DNA from: Oryzias latipes
Taxonomy: Eukaryota; Chordata; Actinopteri; Beloniformes; Adrianichthyidae
Length of the DNA stretch: 64,000 nt
Direction: 5' to 3'
NCBI RefSeq assembly: GCF_002234675.1
Contig: NC_019875.2
Location: 25,076,299-25,140,298 of the forward strand
Shown: positions 48,171 through 64,000 of the stretch, one piece after another
How positions within the stretch are numbered: the stretch's first letter is position 1
How the letters are laid out: the number at the start of each line of letters is the position of its first letter
Notes under the pieces: model-generated
What the model was told of the DNA's origin: nothing
The model's input: the letters and a program-made list of their open reading frames with translations, nothing else
Databases searched by the model: none
Made by a program: the position numbers and the translations under genes

Positions 48171-48540
48171 TTTCTTTTCCAATCAGTTCATAATTAATTA
48201 TCCTAAGTTTACACAAACATTTATGTGTAAATACCTATTTCTTTGATTTGTCTACTATAGTTTTTTGTTTTGTTTGATATGAACCCATTCCAATATTCTA
48301 AGATGTGTTGCTCTAAAATGTATGTATTTTATTTGTTTCTTATGTAACAGCTGTGCTAAAAATGTTAAAGATGTTCAAAGCACTGATGCTAACTTCTTTC
48401 TCAGGAGTACAGTATAGGTTACTGATTCTTTTGTTTACATTTTTTGTTGAATATTTCTGCCAACTGTTGATTAGTATATTCATAATTCCAACTATAACTT
48501 TTTGCTTTTTAGTACAAAATAGTTTTTTTTTATAAAATTA

Positions 48541-48645
48541 TATCAAATCAAGCTTTATTATATAAAAAAGTGCTTTTCTTGCTCTGAGCTGCTCAAAGCG
48601 CTTAGCAGTTAAAAATAAACGAACATTTAAAAAACATGAAAATTT
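48541..48645 (-). repeat. L2-like LINE 3' end
   Basis: The plus strand reads ATCAAATCAAGCTTTATTAT, then AAAGTGCTTTTC and GCTCAAAGCGCTTAGCAG. This is the reverse complement of the common AAAGCACTTT...AAATAAA...TTGATT tail of L2-type elements. Only the end is present. Confidence 0.5.
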
Positions 48646-48929
48646 AAACTAAAACCAATCAACCCCTTTGCCCTCCCTTTACCCTCCATTGATACACATA
48701 ATGAGAATTGGCACAAAAATATGACTGTGATCATGAAAGGAATCTTTGGCTATTTACACAGCCAATCATTTAAACTGAAAAATATAGATTTAAATAGTAA
48801 AATTATCAATTCTTAGTTAATAATAACTGAAAAAGCTGTTTTTTGTATACAATATGTGCAGAAGATTGCTTAAGTAGGAAATCTGTCCTGGAATTTAATG
48901 AACCGACGGTTCATTTGTAAAGTGAAAAT

Positions 48930-49880
48930 CAATTGGTCAATACTTTCAACCCATCTGAAATTGTATATTTGGCCCTTAATACTCTTACGTTGTAGATTGA
49001 TAATCATGTTCTGAAAAGAGTGACTGAAATCAAGTTCCTTGGAGTAATTATGGATGTCAAAATGAGCTGGAAACCACAAATAAGCTGGTCAGAACTAAAA
49101 TTGCTAAAAGCATAGCAGTGTTGGGAAAAACGCGCCATACTCTCACTCAAAAGGCACGTTTACTAATATATTCATCCAAATACTACCGTATTTACAGTAC
49201 AGCGTATACATTTGGGGAATTACTTATAAAACAAACCTACAGTTTTTATATATCTTACAAAAAAAAGCTGTTCGAATTGTTAATGGAGTGGATTATGGGA
49301 CGCATACAAATGCTCCATTTTTAAAGTCGGGTTTATTGAAACTACGGGATCTAGTGAAACTGAAGACGGCTCTCATCAAGTGTAAAGCCAGATACAACTT
49401 ACTTCCAATAAATTTAGGGCAAATGTTCAAAGACAGAGATGGGAGTTACAATCTAAGAAAACAACTGAATTTCAAAAAGCAGTGCATTTGCACAACAAAA
49501 GAGAAAATGTGTTTATCAAATTGTGGTGTGGATTTATGGAATGGATAGGATGAAGGTTTAAAATAAAATAAAAAAGTTTACATGTATTCAAAAAAACCTA
49601 CAAGAAGTCATTTATAGTCCTGTATAAGGCCTGAAACAATTCATTAAACAAAAAATGTCACGTTAGCACATTTGCCATGCAGAATTGTACCGTGAATGTT
49701 TTCTACCTATCTGTTGATAGCAATACGCGTTTTGAATCATCAGGTTTTGTAAAAAGGGGGTGGGAGCAGACAAGATTTCTCTTCAACCCACTCCTTTTCA
49801 AGCACACTGTATTGTTTTATGTCTTTTTAAACCACCGTGTTGATTTTTCGTTTGTGTTTGAAATAAACTGAAACTGATAA
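48930..49880 (+). pseudogene. Frameshifted LINE remnant with 3' UTR
   Basis: Near 49,028-49,070 the plus strand encodes TEIKFLGVIMDVKMSWK, matching the KFLGV...W box that follows the reverse-transcriptase catalytic core in non-LTR elements. Frame 2 then holds LLIYSSKYYRIYSTAYTFGE. Near 49,260-49,290 the frame shifts, and frame 1 continues with DYGTHTNAPFLKSGLLKLRD, KTALIKCKARYNLLP, YNLRKQLNFKKQ and CGVDLWNG. The last segments are typical of the C-terminus of I/Jockey-group LINEs in fish. A 3' UTR with CCCACTCCTTTTCAAGCA (49,785) and GTTTGAAATAAACTGAAACTG closes the copy at about 49,880. Not functional. Confidence 0.78.
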
Positions 49881-51395
49881 GTTACCTCACTTCTGCTGTT
49901 GTTTACTAAAACCCATAAAACTAAAAAAAAAAAATTAAATAAAAGAACATTGAGACAAATTAATTTACTTTTTTTCATCGATTTTATTTTACCTCTCAAA
50001 GACGTCATTTTAGTTTTTGCCTTTTTCCTGAAAAATCTTTGCTCGCTCAGGCCTTAGAGACACTGAGACACTTAAGCGGCTTCAGTTTTACAGCTAAACT
50101 AACACAGGTATTGTCATCGTTTGCTGATCCGAGTCACACACAAAACACTGAACTTAATTGGTGAAAACGATTTAAAGGTTTTCTCCCAACAATGTTCTAT
50201 GCGGTTTACCTTTAATTCCACGTTTGCATTCACCTGCTTTTTCAAGTGTAAATTGGTGCTTGATTAAACAAACAAGAATGAAAAGCCAAAATTGGAAACC
50301 TCTGCACTAAACTGCAATCACGCCTCCACTGAATTAAATCAAGCTGTCTCCTGGTCAGTGCCACCACCCACCAAACGCACATCAGCAGACACATTCCCAT
50401 CAACAAACATAGAGAGCTGTCAAATAAAGCAACACTTGTAATTATGGGTGTGGTGAGATTCAGATTTATTTATTCTAAAATGAAGCCCGCAGATCGACAG
50501 AAGGACAGCACTCCTACATCTGTCATCGTTGCAGCCACACACGTCTGACACAGGTATTCATTCATCTTGTCGTCTTTGACAGTAGGATTTTCCAGGCTCA
50601 CTCCCACCAAGAGCCACGCGGGATTTTTTCGAGGCAGTCTAAAAAGGAAAACACTCTGTGACAAGGAGTACGCTCTTTATGAATGCAAATGAGTCTGGGA
50701 AAATTCACAGAGCAGATAGCAGGCTGTGAGGCTCTGCCGTCCGTCACATCTCCCCCCACCAGGCACCACCCACGCTCCTCGAGAGGTCCAAGGGCTTACA
50801 TGGCCCCTACAGCAAAAGCAGAGACACTCGTGAAAATCCTTTTGCTTAGACTCACTGCGAGCATCACCGTCGACTATTATTTCCATAAAAATGTTAAGCT
50901 TACTGGTTTGTTGTTTTTTTTACATGCACAGAATGGCCGCTGGGCCTTGGGTTTTTATTATAAGCCATTCATCTCCCCATCCCTCTGTGTGCAGATATGT
51001 GTGTTTGAGGAAGCGTCACTTGTATCACTCGACATTTGCCTCTCCTTTTATCCTCTTCCAAGGATAGTAAGTCAAATGCTATGTGACAGGTCAACCCCTT
51101 CATATCAGTCATCCTCCACCCTGACCCAGCCTCAGCTGCTCAGACACATCTGGCTCCTCAACAAAAACAAGATCAGCAGAGGTGCAGCTGGAAAGTTTAT
51201 AAACCCCTTTGCATAAATGTGACATATTTATGGAATCTTTCATGTTTTTGAGTATTTGTTAGCCTGCGGTATCCTTGTAGGACGTGTGCAAATAAGGTTT
51301 TAGATCATATTTATTCAGACACACACAACATGAGAGGATGCTTCTTTTTGCCGTATGATTGGAGTGCTGCATTAAAATCCTCCTAGGAAAACAAT
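49881..51395. other. Unique intergenic sequence, nothing firm
   Basis: Mostly repeat-free. The 177-codon frame at 50,683-51,216 has no recognisable domain and overlaps a minus-strand frame. The part from 50,200 on has the balanced texture of conserved non-coding DNA, but no motif cluster was strong enough to call separately. Confidence 0.35.
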
Positions 51396-51399
51396 CCTG

Positions 51400-51680
51400 A
51401 AAAATTACCTCTCTGCACAAGCAACCCTTTTAATAATGTTGATTGACGTATCCCACTCAGGCAGGTGGACTCCTGCTGAGTTTTGAAGATTTTACCGATG
51501 CGAGGTGCTGAGAAACTTGAACTGGTGGTTATTTCATTTAGAAGCAGCTCGAAGGAGGATGGTCAAGGTCTTGGAAATGCTGACTCGCTTTCCATTGTTG
51601 AATCTATTTGAGGCATAATTAAAGTTTAATTCGCGCCCATCTCCTAATGCCGGCCAGCATGTGTGCACCTCAGCAGAGTG
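51400..51680. promoter_or_regulatory. Candidate conserved non-coding element
   Basis: Unique repeat-free block with TTTAATAATGTTGATTGACG (51,429-51,448) and a GCATAATTAAAGTTTAATTC segment near 51,615. The decamer TGATTGACGT at 51,440-51,449 resembles the PBX/PREP site TGATTGACAG and recurs exactly in the pbx1 upstream region at 56,980-56,989. A role in pbx1 control is inference. Confidence 0.3.
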
Positions 51681-52785
51681 AGAGTACTTTCAAGCTTAGC
51701 CCAGGTCTTTTCTCTCTGTCTGGGTCTCACTTTATTCATGCCTGAGGGACGCCAGGAGCTGCAAACAACTGAATTTTTCATCAAGGTTACTTCCTGGAGA
51801 GATGTGCCAGGCAGCTGCTGCTTTCTCCCCCGGTGTGTTCCTACCTCATACATAACTTACCCTGCTCTGACCTGCGGCTCTCTCTGGGAGGAGCAGTTTG
51901 ACCTGGATCCAGAGTCGAGAGTGTGGACTGCAGAGCATCTCGCGGAGCTTCGAGTGTCACAGCTTACCATAAATAAAAGCACACGAAAGGAAATAAAGGC
52001 AGAAAGTTACTGGATGAGTGTTTGAAATGCTCCAAAAGTATAGTTTTTTTTTGTTTCTTTCCTTTGCAAAGATGTTTCCCAGCTAATTTATCTTTATTGT
52101 ACAGCCTCCAAAACTTTCTGGTCGTTGTGTAATCATTTTGATGCATTTGTTGGAGCAGCTTCAGTAGATGGCATACACGGCACATCAGCAGACTCAACTA
52201 GTTCGGCTTTTCAGTTGGGAATATTTGAATTAATTTTCCCCCTCTGAAAAACAACTTCTGGAGAAAAACATGTACTATTAATAGAAAGAGTTTTACATCG
52301 AAATTCATTTGCAATTATAATCAAATCCCCTCCTTTTTTTTTTATCTTGATGTCAATACTGCAACAACACATTTGGTTTTCATAGAGGCAAAATGTGCCA
52401 TGTCAGATGATCCCCCACTACCACCACACTCTTTCATTAAGGCAGCGAATTCTGCTTTATCTGAAATACGGCAGTTGGAGTCATAAACAAGGTCTTATTT
52501 ATTCTGTTCGGAGTCTACGTTCCCAACAGGATCCCAGCAGTGAGGTCATTTCTGTTTATTGGCTTATAGTGGAATAAATTTGAATTTAAAGTGAAAAGAA
52601 TGAGCTCTTTAGATCGTATTTCACACTAATCAATGCTGCTTTGATTTTTAAATAAGAACTAAGAAGACCGTGTGGGAAGATGTGACGTTCACAGAATCAG
52701 GACTTGAAAGCGTGGATTTCTATTTATTGTTTCAGAGCTGAGTGATGGAGTGAGGAAATATGAAGAAGTTGATCAGGATCTTATG
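51681..52785. other. Intergenic sequence, nothing recognised
   Basis: Unique sequence. The 120-codon frame at 51,663-52,025 has no recognisable domain. Confidence 0.35.
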
Positions 52786-52789
52786 AAAG

Positions 52790-53160
52790 CTTTTCTTTAT
52801 TTCACTCTGCACATTTAAAGCTGAAGCACCATCATCTATAAGATCTACACGGCGGAAACGAGTCGCCTTCGCTTTATGATCTTGCTAAGCAGGAATAAGA
52901 TAAAGCGGAATGGCTGTTGGAGTGCGGACTTCCATTTCAGGGCTGTGGTGAGCCGTCTTGCAACTCCTGAGTGTCAGACATTATCACCACCACTACCCTC
53001 AACCTCACCCTGCCCCTCGTGACAATTACTAGCCTACCGCCCTATTCAGCGCGTAATGAGAAAACTGACTGATCGATTTCTGTCCAGCCGCTGAAAGAAG
53101 GCACAGACCAGCCTCTGAGGCACAGAACTGCACTCTGCCCACGTAATGACTGAGATTTTT
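52790..53160. promoter_or_regulatory. Candidate conserved non-coding element
   Basis: Unique block with GATA-type and homeodomain-type words (GGAATAAGATAAAGCGG near 52,891, GACAATTACTAG near 53,021, GCGTAATGAG near 53,050) and balanced composition. The call rests on texture only. Confidence 0.25.
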
Positions 53161-54850
53161 CAAGTTTTAATGGCACAGGATCAAGTTATTATTCTTATTA
53201 GGACTCATTATTTTGATTATTGATTCATCAACCAATCCATTTCGTCATCAATCGTGAACATTTGAATGAGTTTCAGATTTGTAACTAGTTTATTGAGCTT
53301 CAAAAGGAGGTTTAGCGGCTTTTCAGATGACTGTCGTGTTCAGGTGAGAAGCAGCGTTGCTCTCTAAATTGTCAGAAAAAGGTTGGATCTATGTGATTGA
53401 ACAGGTGCAGACTGTGATAAGCCAGCATCTTATGTTTATCGGTTAAGCATCCTGCTGCCACAGAACCAAAGAAGGGTCACCTTTGACCCACTTTCTGATG
53501 ATGTTTTATAAAATGTGTATAAATAAAGTTTTTGAGGTTGAAAGAACTCACAAAAACTTTTAGGAAAAAAGGAGATAGTGGTATTTTTTTGAAATGCTTC
53601 ATATGCCATGGCATTAAGAACAATTTCACAATTCAAATGACTCACCTAAATGACATTTTTTGGCTCGTTTTCGAACCTGCTACTGCAAAAAGGTGTGATT
53701 CATGAAGCTCCACTGCTGTCAAACTCAACTGAAATCAACTCTGACAACTAATCACAGCATAACATTCCCCTGGGTTGAATTAACAAAACAAGAGCCTCTA
53801 ACAAAATGTAAAATGTGCAGAATGACAAGTTTGGAGCCAAGAAGCAGTCAGCATAATTTTTAGCAGATATTTCAAAAAAATAATAGGAAAACCTTTTTAG
53901 AAACATTTTCTGGAAGACGGCAACTAGAAAACTATTTAAAACACTTCTAATATTCTAAAGTTACAAATATTTTAACTCTCTTTTTGTTTGTTAAACAAAG
54001 TGAATAAACTCCTCGTCTGTTTTCATTAAGTTAACTTTTATAGTTGCAACCATTTCAAGATCTTTGCAGCTTTTATGAAATATATAAAAATGCACTTAAA
54101 TGTTTACAATGAAATATGGGCTTGTGGTGGATGAACCATTCACCACCAGTTACGTGTTAGAATATATGTTTGGCATTTCTTTTTCTTTTTAAAACATACA
54201 AAATTAAAAAACAAAGCCCTTATAATGGGTGCACACATCTTTATTTTGCCTTAAGTGGAAAACAGTTCATTCACTTTGTTTTGTTTTTAATTTTCACCTC
54301 AGGTGACTACCATTTAAAATCAGGGGAAAAGAAAACTGAGGCAAACCACTGTTGAGATGCCAATTCGTTCATTGTGGACATTATTTTGTTTGTTTTAAAT
54401 TGATTTATTTACTTTATGTCGAAGTTTTAAATAATGTAATTTTTTTTAATTCTTTTATTTTTTTCATTCATAGTTATATTAAAATCTGTTAAAGTGTGTG
54501 TTTAGTTGCTTCCATGCCACACTTTGTGTGTGGTATGGACTTGTCCATAGCTAGGAAGCTTTCCCGGTGTGTTAACCAGATGGTGGGTTGGTTGGATCTT
54601 TTTTAGTCTCTTTTGCCTTATTTTCATTCAGTTACTTTTCGTCTTGTTGGGCCCAAATTATTATTTTTATTAGTTTTTGGACAAAGAATATTTGTTCATG
54701 TTTGTTAAAAGGACAGAAAGGAATAAAGCAAATTTGAATCAAGACCACTTTGTCTTGCTGACTGATGGTGGACCCTCACGGGGCTCAATGGAAAAAAGAA
54801 GAGAAGAATACATAAGTTGATTTCTGCTGATGATTGTGGGGGAAAAAAAA
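53161..54850. other. Intergenic sequence, nothing firm
   Basis: AT-rich. The stretch at 54,480-54,750 ends with GGAATAAAGCAAATTTGAAT and could be an LTR-like or LINE-end fragment, but no boundary or duplication supports this. Confidence 0.35.
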
Positions 54851-54853
54851 TGA

Positions 54854-54990
54854 GTGCATGTGTGTGATTGTGGCCCTGTGACAGACTGGCGACCTGTCCA
54901 GGGTGTACCCAGCCTTCGCCTGCAAGTGGCCGGGATTGGCTCCGGCAGCCCCGTGACCCCAAGAGGGATTAGAAGAGGAATGATGAATGG
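54854..54990 (+). repeat. Dispersed teleost repeat tail
   Basis: The sequence CCCTGTGACAGACTGGCGAC, then CTGTCCAGGGTGTACCCAGC, CTTCGCCTGCAAGTGGC, GATTGGCTCCGGCAGCCCCG and TGACCCCAAGAGGGATTAG is a very common teleost interspersed repeat. It normally ends in a GGATGG-type tail; here the tail is AGGAATGATGAATGG. Likely a LINE or SINE 3' portion. The two minus-strand frames (85 and 87 codons) over it are repeat-derived. Confidence 0.7.
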
Positions 54991-56211
54991 TGGGAAAAGC
55001 ATCTGCCCTTCCTAGAAATCACTCCAACTTGTAAAAGAAAAAATTGACAGTCAATTAATTTTTTCCCTACAAGACACTTTTGTGATGTCTGCTTTATTTT
55101 TGGAGTGAGCTAGGAGTCATGATATGCATTAGATAGTTGATAAGTTAAACAAACAATCTTCCAATCAGCTGTCATTTAAATTTTTTCCAATTTTTTCATG
55201 TTTGTTTTTTTTATATTGTCCCTATTGCATCCACAAAAACTGAATCTTAAAAAAGATCAATATACCCTGAAAAAAACAAAAGGAAATAGTATCTGCCATT
55301 ATATTTGTTTGCTTATGTGTATGCAAAATCTTTTATTGAAAAACTGGCACAGACAACATCCAATTGACCTACAAACTAACGATTAAGAAAACACATTTCA
55401 ATAACTCCCAACCGTTCAATACCAAATTACCTAACTTTTTTTGAAAGTCAAGTAAATACAAAAAAATAAAAACAAAAAAAGCAGCCAGAACAGGACCTTC
55501 TTCCTGTCTTGACACTAACGTTTAAGTATTCAATTTATACATGTCACATGATTAATAGTATCCCAAATGTGGTAACACATAAAATATTGTATTGCTTGTT
55601 CTAAGTGTATTCCCTAAACTCACCTTTTGTTTGATCTATAACTTTGCCCTGCAAATTGGTTATAAACATTTTTTATAATTGTCTTTGTGCCATCAATCAC
55701 CAAATCAAGTTGCACATCCTTTTTATGTTGATGATTGTACATACAGAAATAGCTGTTTTGTCTGTGCAAAAGTGTTTCTAGAAGTAATTCTTGAATTTGA
55801 TGTTCATCATTGGAAAGTGGAACAAAAATTTGAGGTACTTTTGAATCTCATTAAAAGTAATCCTTTGCATAATTTCTCCCCCAAGTCAAACCAGCCAAAA
55901 TTGTAAAACATAAACGGAAACCCCAAAACCTTAAAGTTTTAGGGTTCAGAATCATAGGGCACAACAAGTAAAAAAAAGATTTAAAAATATGACATTTGTT
56001 TAAAAAAACAGAATGTTTTCGAAATTTAACACCAAATCATGACAAAGAAACCTGCAAACCTCGTAACTTTTGGATCAATGGTCATTCAGGCATGACAAAA
56101 ATAGAAACTGAGGTGGAAGACTAACGGTATGGGCTAATTTTAACCACTGCTCTACTCTGTCATAATGATTAAAAAAACACCTATAGAATGACAACAGAGT
56201 GAATACATAGC
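54991..56211. other. AT-rich sequence, nothing recognised
   Basis: Unique AT-rich sequence without a recognised feature. Confidence 0.4.
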
Positions 56212-56955
<744 letters not shown>

Positions 56956-57572
56956 TATGTCCCACCTTCCCCAGGAGGATGATTGACGTTTTGGGAGAGG
57001 ATCATCGAGGTGGGACTTGCGCGCTCCTTCTTCTCCAATCGTGGCTTTAGGGGCGGAGGCTTTTTTTCCATCCATACTCTGATTATGAGTCAGTTAGCAG
57101 ACATAAGCGAAACAATAACAGTTGGTGGCTACTTCGTGTCCAAATCCTTCCCAGGCAAGTTGCGTCTTGAGCGCGTTTTGGCACGTCCAGCTCGAGTATG
57201 TCGGAGGTTTCATAAGAGGAGCTCTACGCGCTCCACTTTTAATCAGATTAGGAGCCTTTAATGTTCAATCCTGTTTTTCTTCTTCCCATACAGTACGGCA
57301 CAGGAGTGGCCAGAGCCGAAAGCGGCGATTCAGCTCAGATTTCATCTCAGCTGGCGGGGAGAAAGACCGAGAGAGATAGAGAGGGGCTGTCGGTGTCCCT
57401 CCTCCCAAATCCAGAAAAGCTTACCAAGGAAAAGGAGGAGTGTCGGGGCTGAGACAGACGCGGGGGAACCAGAGGAATTTCCGAGGATATTTTCGCTTCT
57501 TCTTCTTCCCCCTCCCCTCTTGATATCAAAATCTAAAAGTTGGAGGGGCGGCAGCTGGGACCGTGTTCAAGG
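56956..57572 (+). promoter_or_regulatory. pbx1 promoter and 5' UTR region
   Basis: This is a comparatively GC-rich stretch directly upstream of the pbx1 start codon. A CCAAT box is at 57,035-57,039, and the decamer TGATTGACGT, similar to a PBX/PREP site, is at 56,980-56,989. No TATA box was seen, as expected for a developmental regulator promoter. An in-frame TAA at 57,534-57,536 precedes the coding start. The transcription start cannot be placed. An untranslated exon with splicing near 57,294 (a TTTTTCTTCTTCCCATACAG acceptor-like run) is possible but unproven. Confidence 0.55.
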
Positions 57573-61065
<3,493 letters not shown>

Positions 61066-61270
61066 GGGCCACAAGCTCCCTGCTCTGAGCTCTAAGCAAC
61101 GGGGAGGGGAAGGGGGGCGGGGTTGCTCCGTGCCAATAGTCCCGCCTACAACTCTGAGACAAAACTCCTGCCGCTTTAAACGACACAGGTTTGTGATTTT
61201 AGCTAACAACGGCACAATCATAATTAAAAGACCTATGGGAATGCTTTTAAAATATATCAAAAGAAGATTT
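61066..61270. repeat. Dispersed repeat, copy B (partner at 801)
   Basis: Same element and same orientation as 801-1,026. Shared words in order are CCACAAGCTCCCTGCTC, GCAACGGGGAGGGGAAG, AACGACACAGG and ATTAAAAGACC. It sits in pbx1 intron 2. The 107- and 80-codon frames across it are not genes. Confidence 0.6.
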
Positions 61271-62125
61271 GTGTGGGTTTTTAAAGCATTTATTTTTAAT
61301 TTTTAAATTAGAATCCTTTTGCTATAAGTTAGAAAGGAGAGGGAAAAAGCAATAAATGAGATAGCTGGTTGCTAAATCAAATAATTCTCAAAGAACCTTA
61401 CAGGTGTGGCGTTATATTGCCAAATAGCTATTTGTACCATTTCCTATAACATCCACATTAAACAATGATGGCGGTCCTTGATGAGTAGCAGTGGATCAAC
61501 TGGTCACTATGACTCCCAATGCTGCTGTTTTTCAGTATTTAATTGACATGGTCGTCCATGATGAGTTCAGGGGTTAGTGTTGCCTCTCTTTGTTACTCTC
61601 CTCTCATCTCCAGTGACAGATGGAGGCATTAGTCTCCGATGTGGCGCTGTCCTGAAACTAATGGCTATGTCCTTGGTTTCCCCGTGTGAGCTGGGAGACT
61701 TTATATCTGTCCCCGGCTTGGAAGTGCAGAAGCAGCAGTTTATTCTCCCATGTTTTAGTTTCCACGGAAATAAGACCAAACAGGACTGTGTCTGTTCTCT
61801 CATAAATAACCTCAAATAAATAACTTCAAAAGTGGTGAGGTGAAGTTTTCCCGACTAAAGCGGCCTTTGATTTGTGTGTTTATAGGAAACTCTTCCTCTT
61901 CTTACCAGAGTTGTTCATCCAAGTGAATAATAAGAAGCCTGTTGTATATTTTTTTCTGTAGGAAGTGCAGATTGTAACTTTAGTTTTGCCTTTAAATTGA
62001 ATTATAGGATATAAAAATAGCCTGGGAACCCCTTTTAGTCCCAGAAACTACTTTGATATCCTTATTCTCTCTGCAATATCAGAGCACTTCAGATGCAACA
62101 GCTAGTATTTCTACAGTTCCCTGTC
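61271..62125 (+). other. pbx1 intron 2, unique sequence
   Basis: Unique intronic sequence. The opposing frames at 61,567-61,819 mirror each other and are not supported as coding. Confidence 0.4.
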
Positions 62126-62127
62126 CT

Positions 62128-62300
62128 CTGATGTAAACTCACTTGCAATTAGGACAGCTAATATATTATGCAAATGTTGACTGGCTTAATTGAGACATGT
62201 TAATCATGTTTTAAGAGGGTAATTACAGCCCCGTATATCTGAGGTGGGAGCAGTAATTAGCCGTGATAGCAGATCTGGCTGTAGAATGGACATGTTCTGT
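62128..62300. promoter_or_regulatory. Candidate intronic enhancer with octamer and TAAT sites
   Basis: Within about 170 bp there are a perfect octamer ATGCAAAT (62,168-62,175), TAATTA at 62,220-62,225 and again at 62,254-62,259, plus GCTTAATTGAG and GTTAATCATG. The block is unique, repeat-free and inside the first long intron of pbx1. Dense POU and homeodomain cores in such a place are typical of conserved enhancers, but conservation is not shown here. Confidence 0.38.
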
Positions 62301-62744
62301 GTGGCGATGTGAGTCTGTGCATGTTTGCAAAGAAAGATGCAAAATGAAAGAAAAGTGTGTTATTTTATGCGATTGTCGAAAATATTCATTTGTATTTTAC
62401 TTGACAGCTTAAAATGTTTGCAGACGTGATTTATCTTTTTTTTTCCCCCCAGGAAACTAAGTGTGCATTTCTGAACATAAATATTTTGACATTTAAAAGA
62501 ATGTAATAGAAGGACAAATGTTTTTTTTCCCACCTAACTTAGAGGATTATGAATTAAGTTACTTTATCAGCTGTGCTCTTCAGTCTGAAGATCTGATGCA
62601 GCACTACTGGCCACAGAACTCTGGGCTTTTATACACGACTTGGATCCTCGTTTTCTGACAGAGATCATATTTAGATCCATTACACTAAGAATGCCTTCCC
62701 ACTTATCGAATATAAAATTGTTTTAGGGAGGAAATTTCCTCTAT

Positions 62745-63480
62745 GGCGGAGTGGAGTTTCTTTTTTATCAGATGTTTGTCTCTAGAGTAGCTTTTAGCAT
62801 CTACAAAACAGCTCCGGTGACATTATTGCCGCTGCAATTGCCTCCGCCATTGTTTTCCTTATTGGTGCTGTTTGGATTTGATTGGATTTTGTGCGGTCTC
62901 ATTGAATTGGCCCGCAGAAAACGTCTGGTAAAGGCATATATCCTCCCGGTTTTGGAGTTGAAACACCTGCAGATCTTATTATTGAGATGTTTATAGTCTG
63001 GATATGTTCAAACGGCTTTGAATTTTGCTGTTTAGGCTCTGGCTTTTATTATAGAGGTAAAGTCTTTGTGGTTATTGGCGCTCGGCGGCGGCTTTGTCAC
63101 CGTTTGAATGGAGAGTTATGGCCCTTTTATGTCTAAAAAAAGTAACTTGTGCTTTCAGATTGGCCTAGGCGCTTTGATGGAGGTGTGTTTTCTGGCACCC
63201 CGCCACTAAGATGTAAGTGGCGTGTTGGCAGCCCGCTGGGGTCGTACAAAAGACCCCCCCTGACTTCGATGAACAGTCAAACATAAGATTGCAGGCACTC
63301 TTCCCTGGCTGACTTAGTAAAAATGACATAAATTAATACATGCTGCTTAAACAGGACCAAGATTAATGGTTGCCTTTCGCAGCGGCTTAGATCCTCTGTC
63401 AGTCGCTGCTCGCTGCCCAGATGGAATCAACACCAATCAATGAGTCCGCCGACTTTCGCTGGATATCTGCTTAGGATGTC
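62745..63480. promoter_or_regulatory. Candidate conserved non-coding block in pbx1 intron
   Basis: More than 700 bp of unique sequence of even composition with no simple repeats. It contains words such as CATTATTGCCGCTGCAATTG, GATTTGATTGGATTTTG, TATTGGCGCTCGGCGGCGGC and AGATTGGCCTAGGCGCTTTG. Its texture differs sharply from the AT-rich surroundings. The 81-codon frame at 62,751-62,996 lacks a recognisable domain and splice context. Enhancer role is an inference. Confidence 0.33.
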
Positions 63481-64000
63481 AAGTGGTACACACACATTTA
63501 ACGCCACTTTGTGCGTGCACAAATGTCATGGAAAAATCTCCTTGTCTTCCTGCAGCTTTCCTCTGCATAAGCTCATGTCTTGTACTGCGTGCAGTACAGT
63601 CGCTTGTTCAATCAGGTGACACCGAGTCAGATGGGGAAGAGCAGTAAGGCTGATGGCTTGGTAGTGATTGGATGTTTCAATTACTGATAGTAATGCCATG
63701 GTGTAGTGAGTCATGCAGTGCAGATAGCACCATTTATTTTAATCAGGACAGGGGAGAGATGGGTGTGGATGTGTCTCCCTCATTTCAGAGTCGCTTCACA
63801 TTTAGATGCAGGGGAGTGTGTTCCCTTACTCACTCCCAATCCGCCGGTTTCTTTGTATCACACACAAATGCATGCACAAACACACACACACACACATGCT
63901 CAGGTGGATTGAGTGGAGGAGAGGTTGCCGTGGGTAACGCATAGAGACCGGGTACTCTCTCGGTGAGCTATTCTAATTTATGTTAATAAACCTTGCCGTT
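63481..64000 (+). other. pbx1 intron 2, end of window
   Basis: Unique intronic sequence with a short CA repeat at 63,879-63,896. The 90- and 68-codon frames at the end run into this repeat and are not supported. Confidence 0.4.

Noticed and set aside
54705..55002. Two overlapping minus-strand frames of 85 and 87 codons
   Set aside because: They are the antisense of a very common teleost repeat tail.
57540..57572. An 11-codon N-terminal extension of Pbx1
   Set aside because: It would need a TTG start, and an in-frame TAA lies directly upstream. The family N-terminus MDEQPRL begins at 57,573.

Overview
This window looks like nuclear DNA from a ray-finned fish, most likely a percomorph teleost. 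It is AT-rich with split genes, vertebrate splice signals, and many degraded non-LTR retrotransposons, MITEs and microsatellites of teleost type. I recognise only two protein-coding genes. The rest is a long non-coding interval made of repeats and unique sequence, some of which has the texture of developmental regulatory DNA. I cannot name the species from sequence alone.

Layout. Positions 1-6 kb hold no recognisable gene. Glutamine synthetase (glul) lies on the minus strand at about 7.0-9.3 kb. It has six coding exons, one upstream non-coding exon and a TATA/CCAAT promoter. From about 9.4 to 56.9 kb there is no gene I can support. This interval holds: a TTAA-flanked MITE (10.6 kb); a long inverted repeat with a SINE-like insertion (12.9-13.3 kb); an LTR-like block (14.2-14.6 kb); fragments of at least three LINE families (15.7, 24.8-25.3, 27.1-28.6, 43.0-43.5 and 47.9-49.9 kb); and two GC-rich poly(A) retrocopies in opposite orientation, each with its own target-site duplication (28.7-31.4 kb). 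It also holds a MITE nested in another repeat (42.1 kb) and, just before pbx1, an uninterrupted 250-bp GATA array (56.2-56.5 kb). The last 7 kb begin the homeobox gene pbx1 on the plus strand: promoter and 5' UTR, exon 1 (57,573-57,757), exon 2 (58,402-58,475) and the start of a long intron 2 that runs off the window.

The two genes point away from each other across about 48 kb. glul is a housekeeping and metabolic enzyme (ammonia plus glutamate to glutamine). pbx1 encodes a TALE homeodomain cofactor of Hox and Meis/Prep proteins. There is no reason to think their products act together. The unique blocks between them and inside pbx1 intron 2 are rich in TAAT cores, octamers and PBX/PREP-like sites, so they are candidate pbx1 enhancers, but only cross-species alignment can show this.

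I found no CRISPR array, no operon, no convincing tRNA or rRNA, and no new protein-coding system. Most open reading frames in the window are chance frames in repeats or GC-rich DNA.
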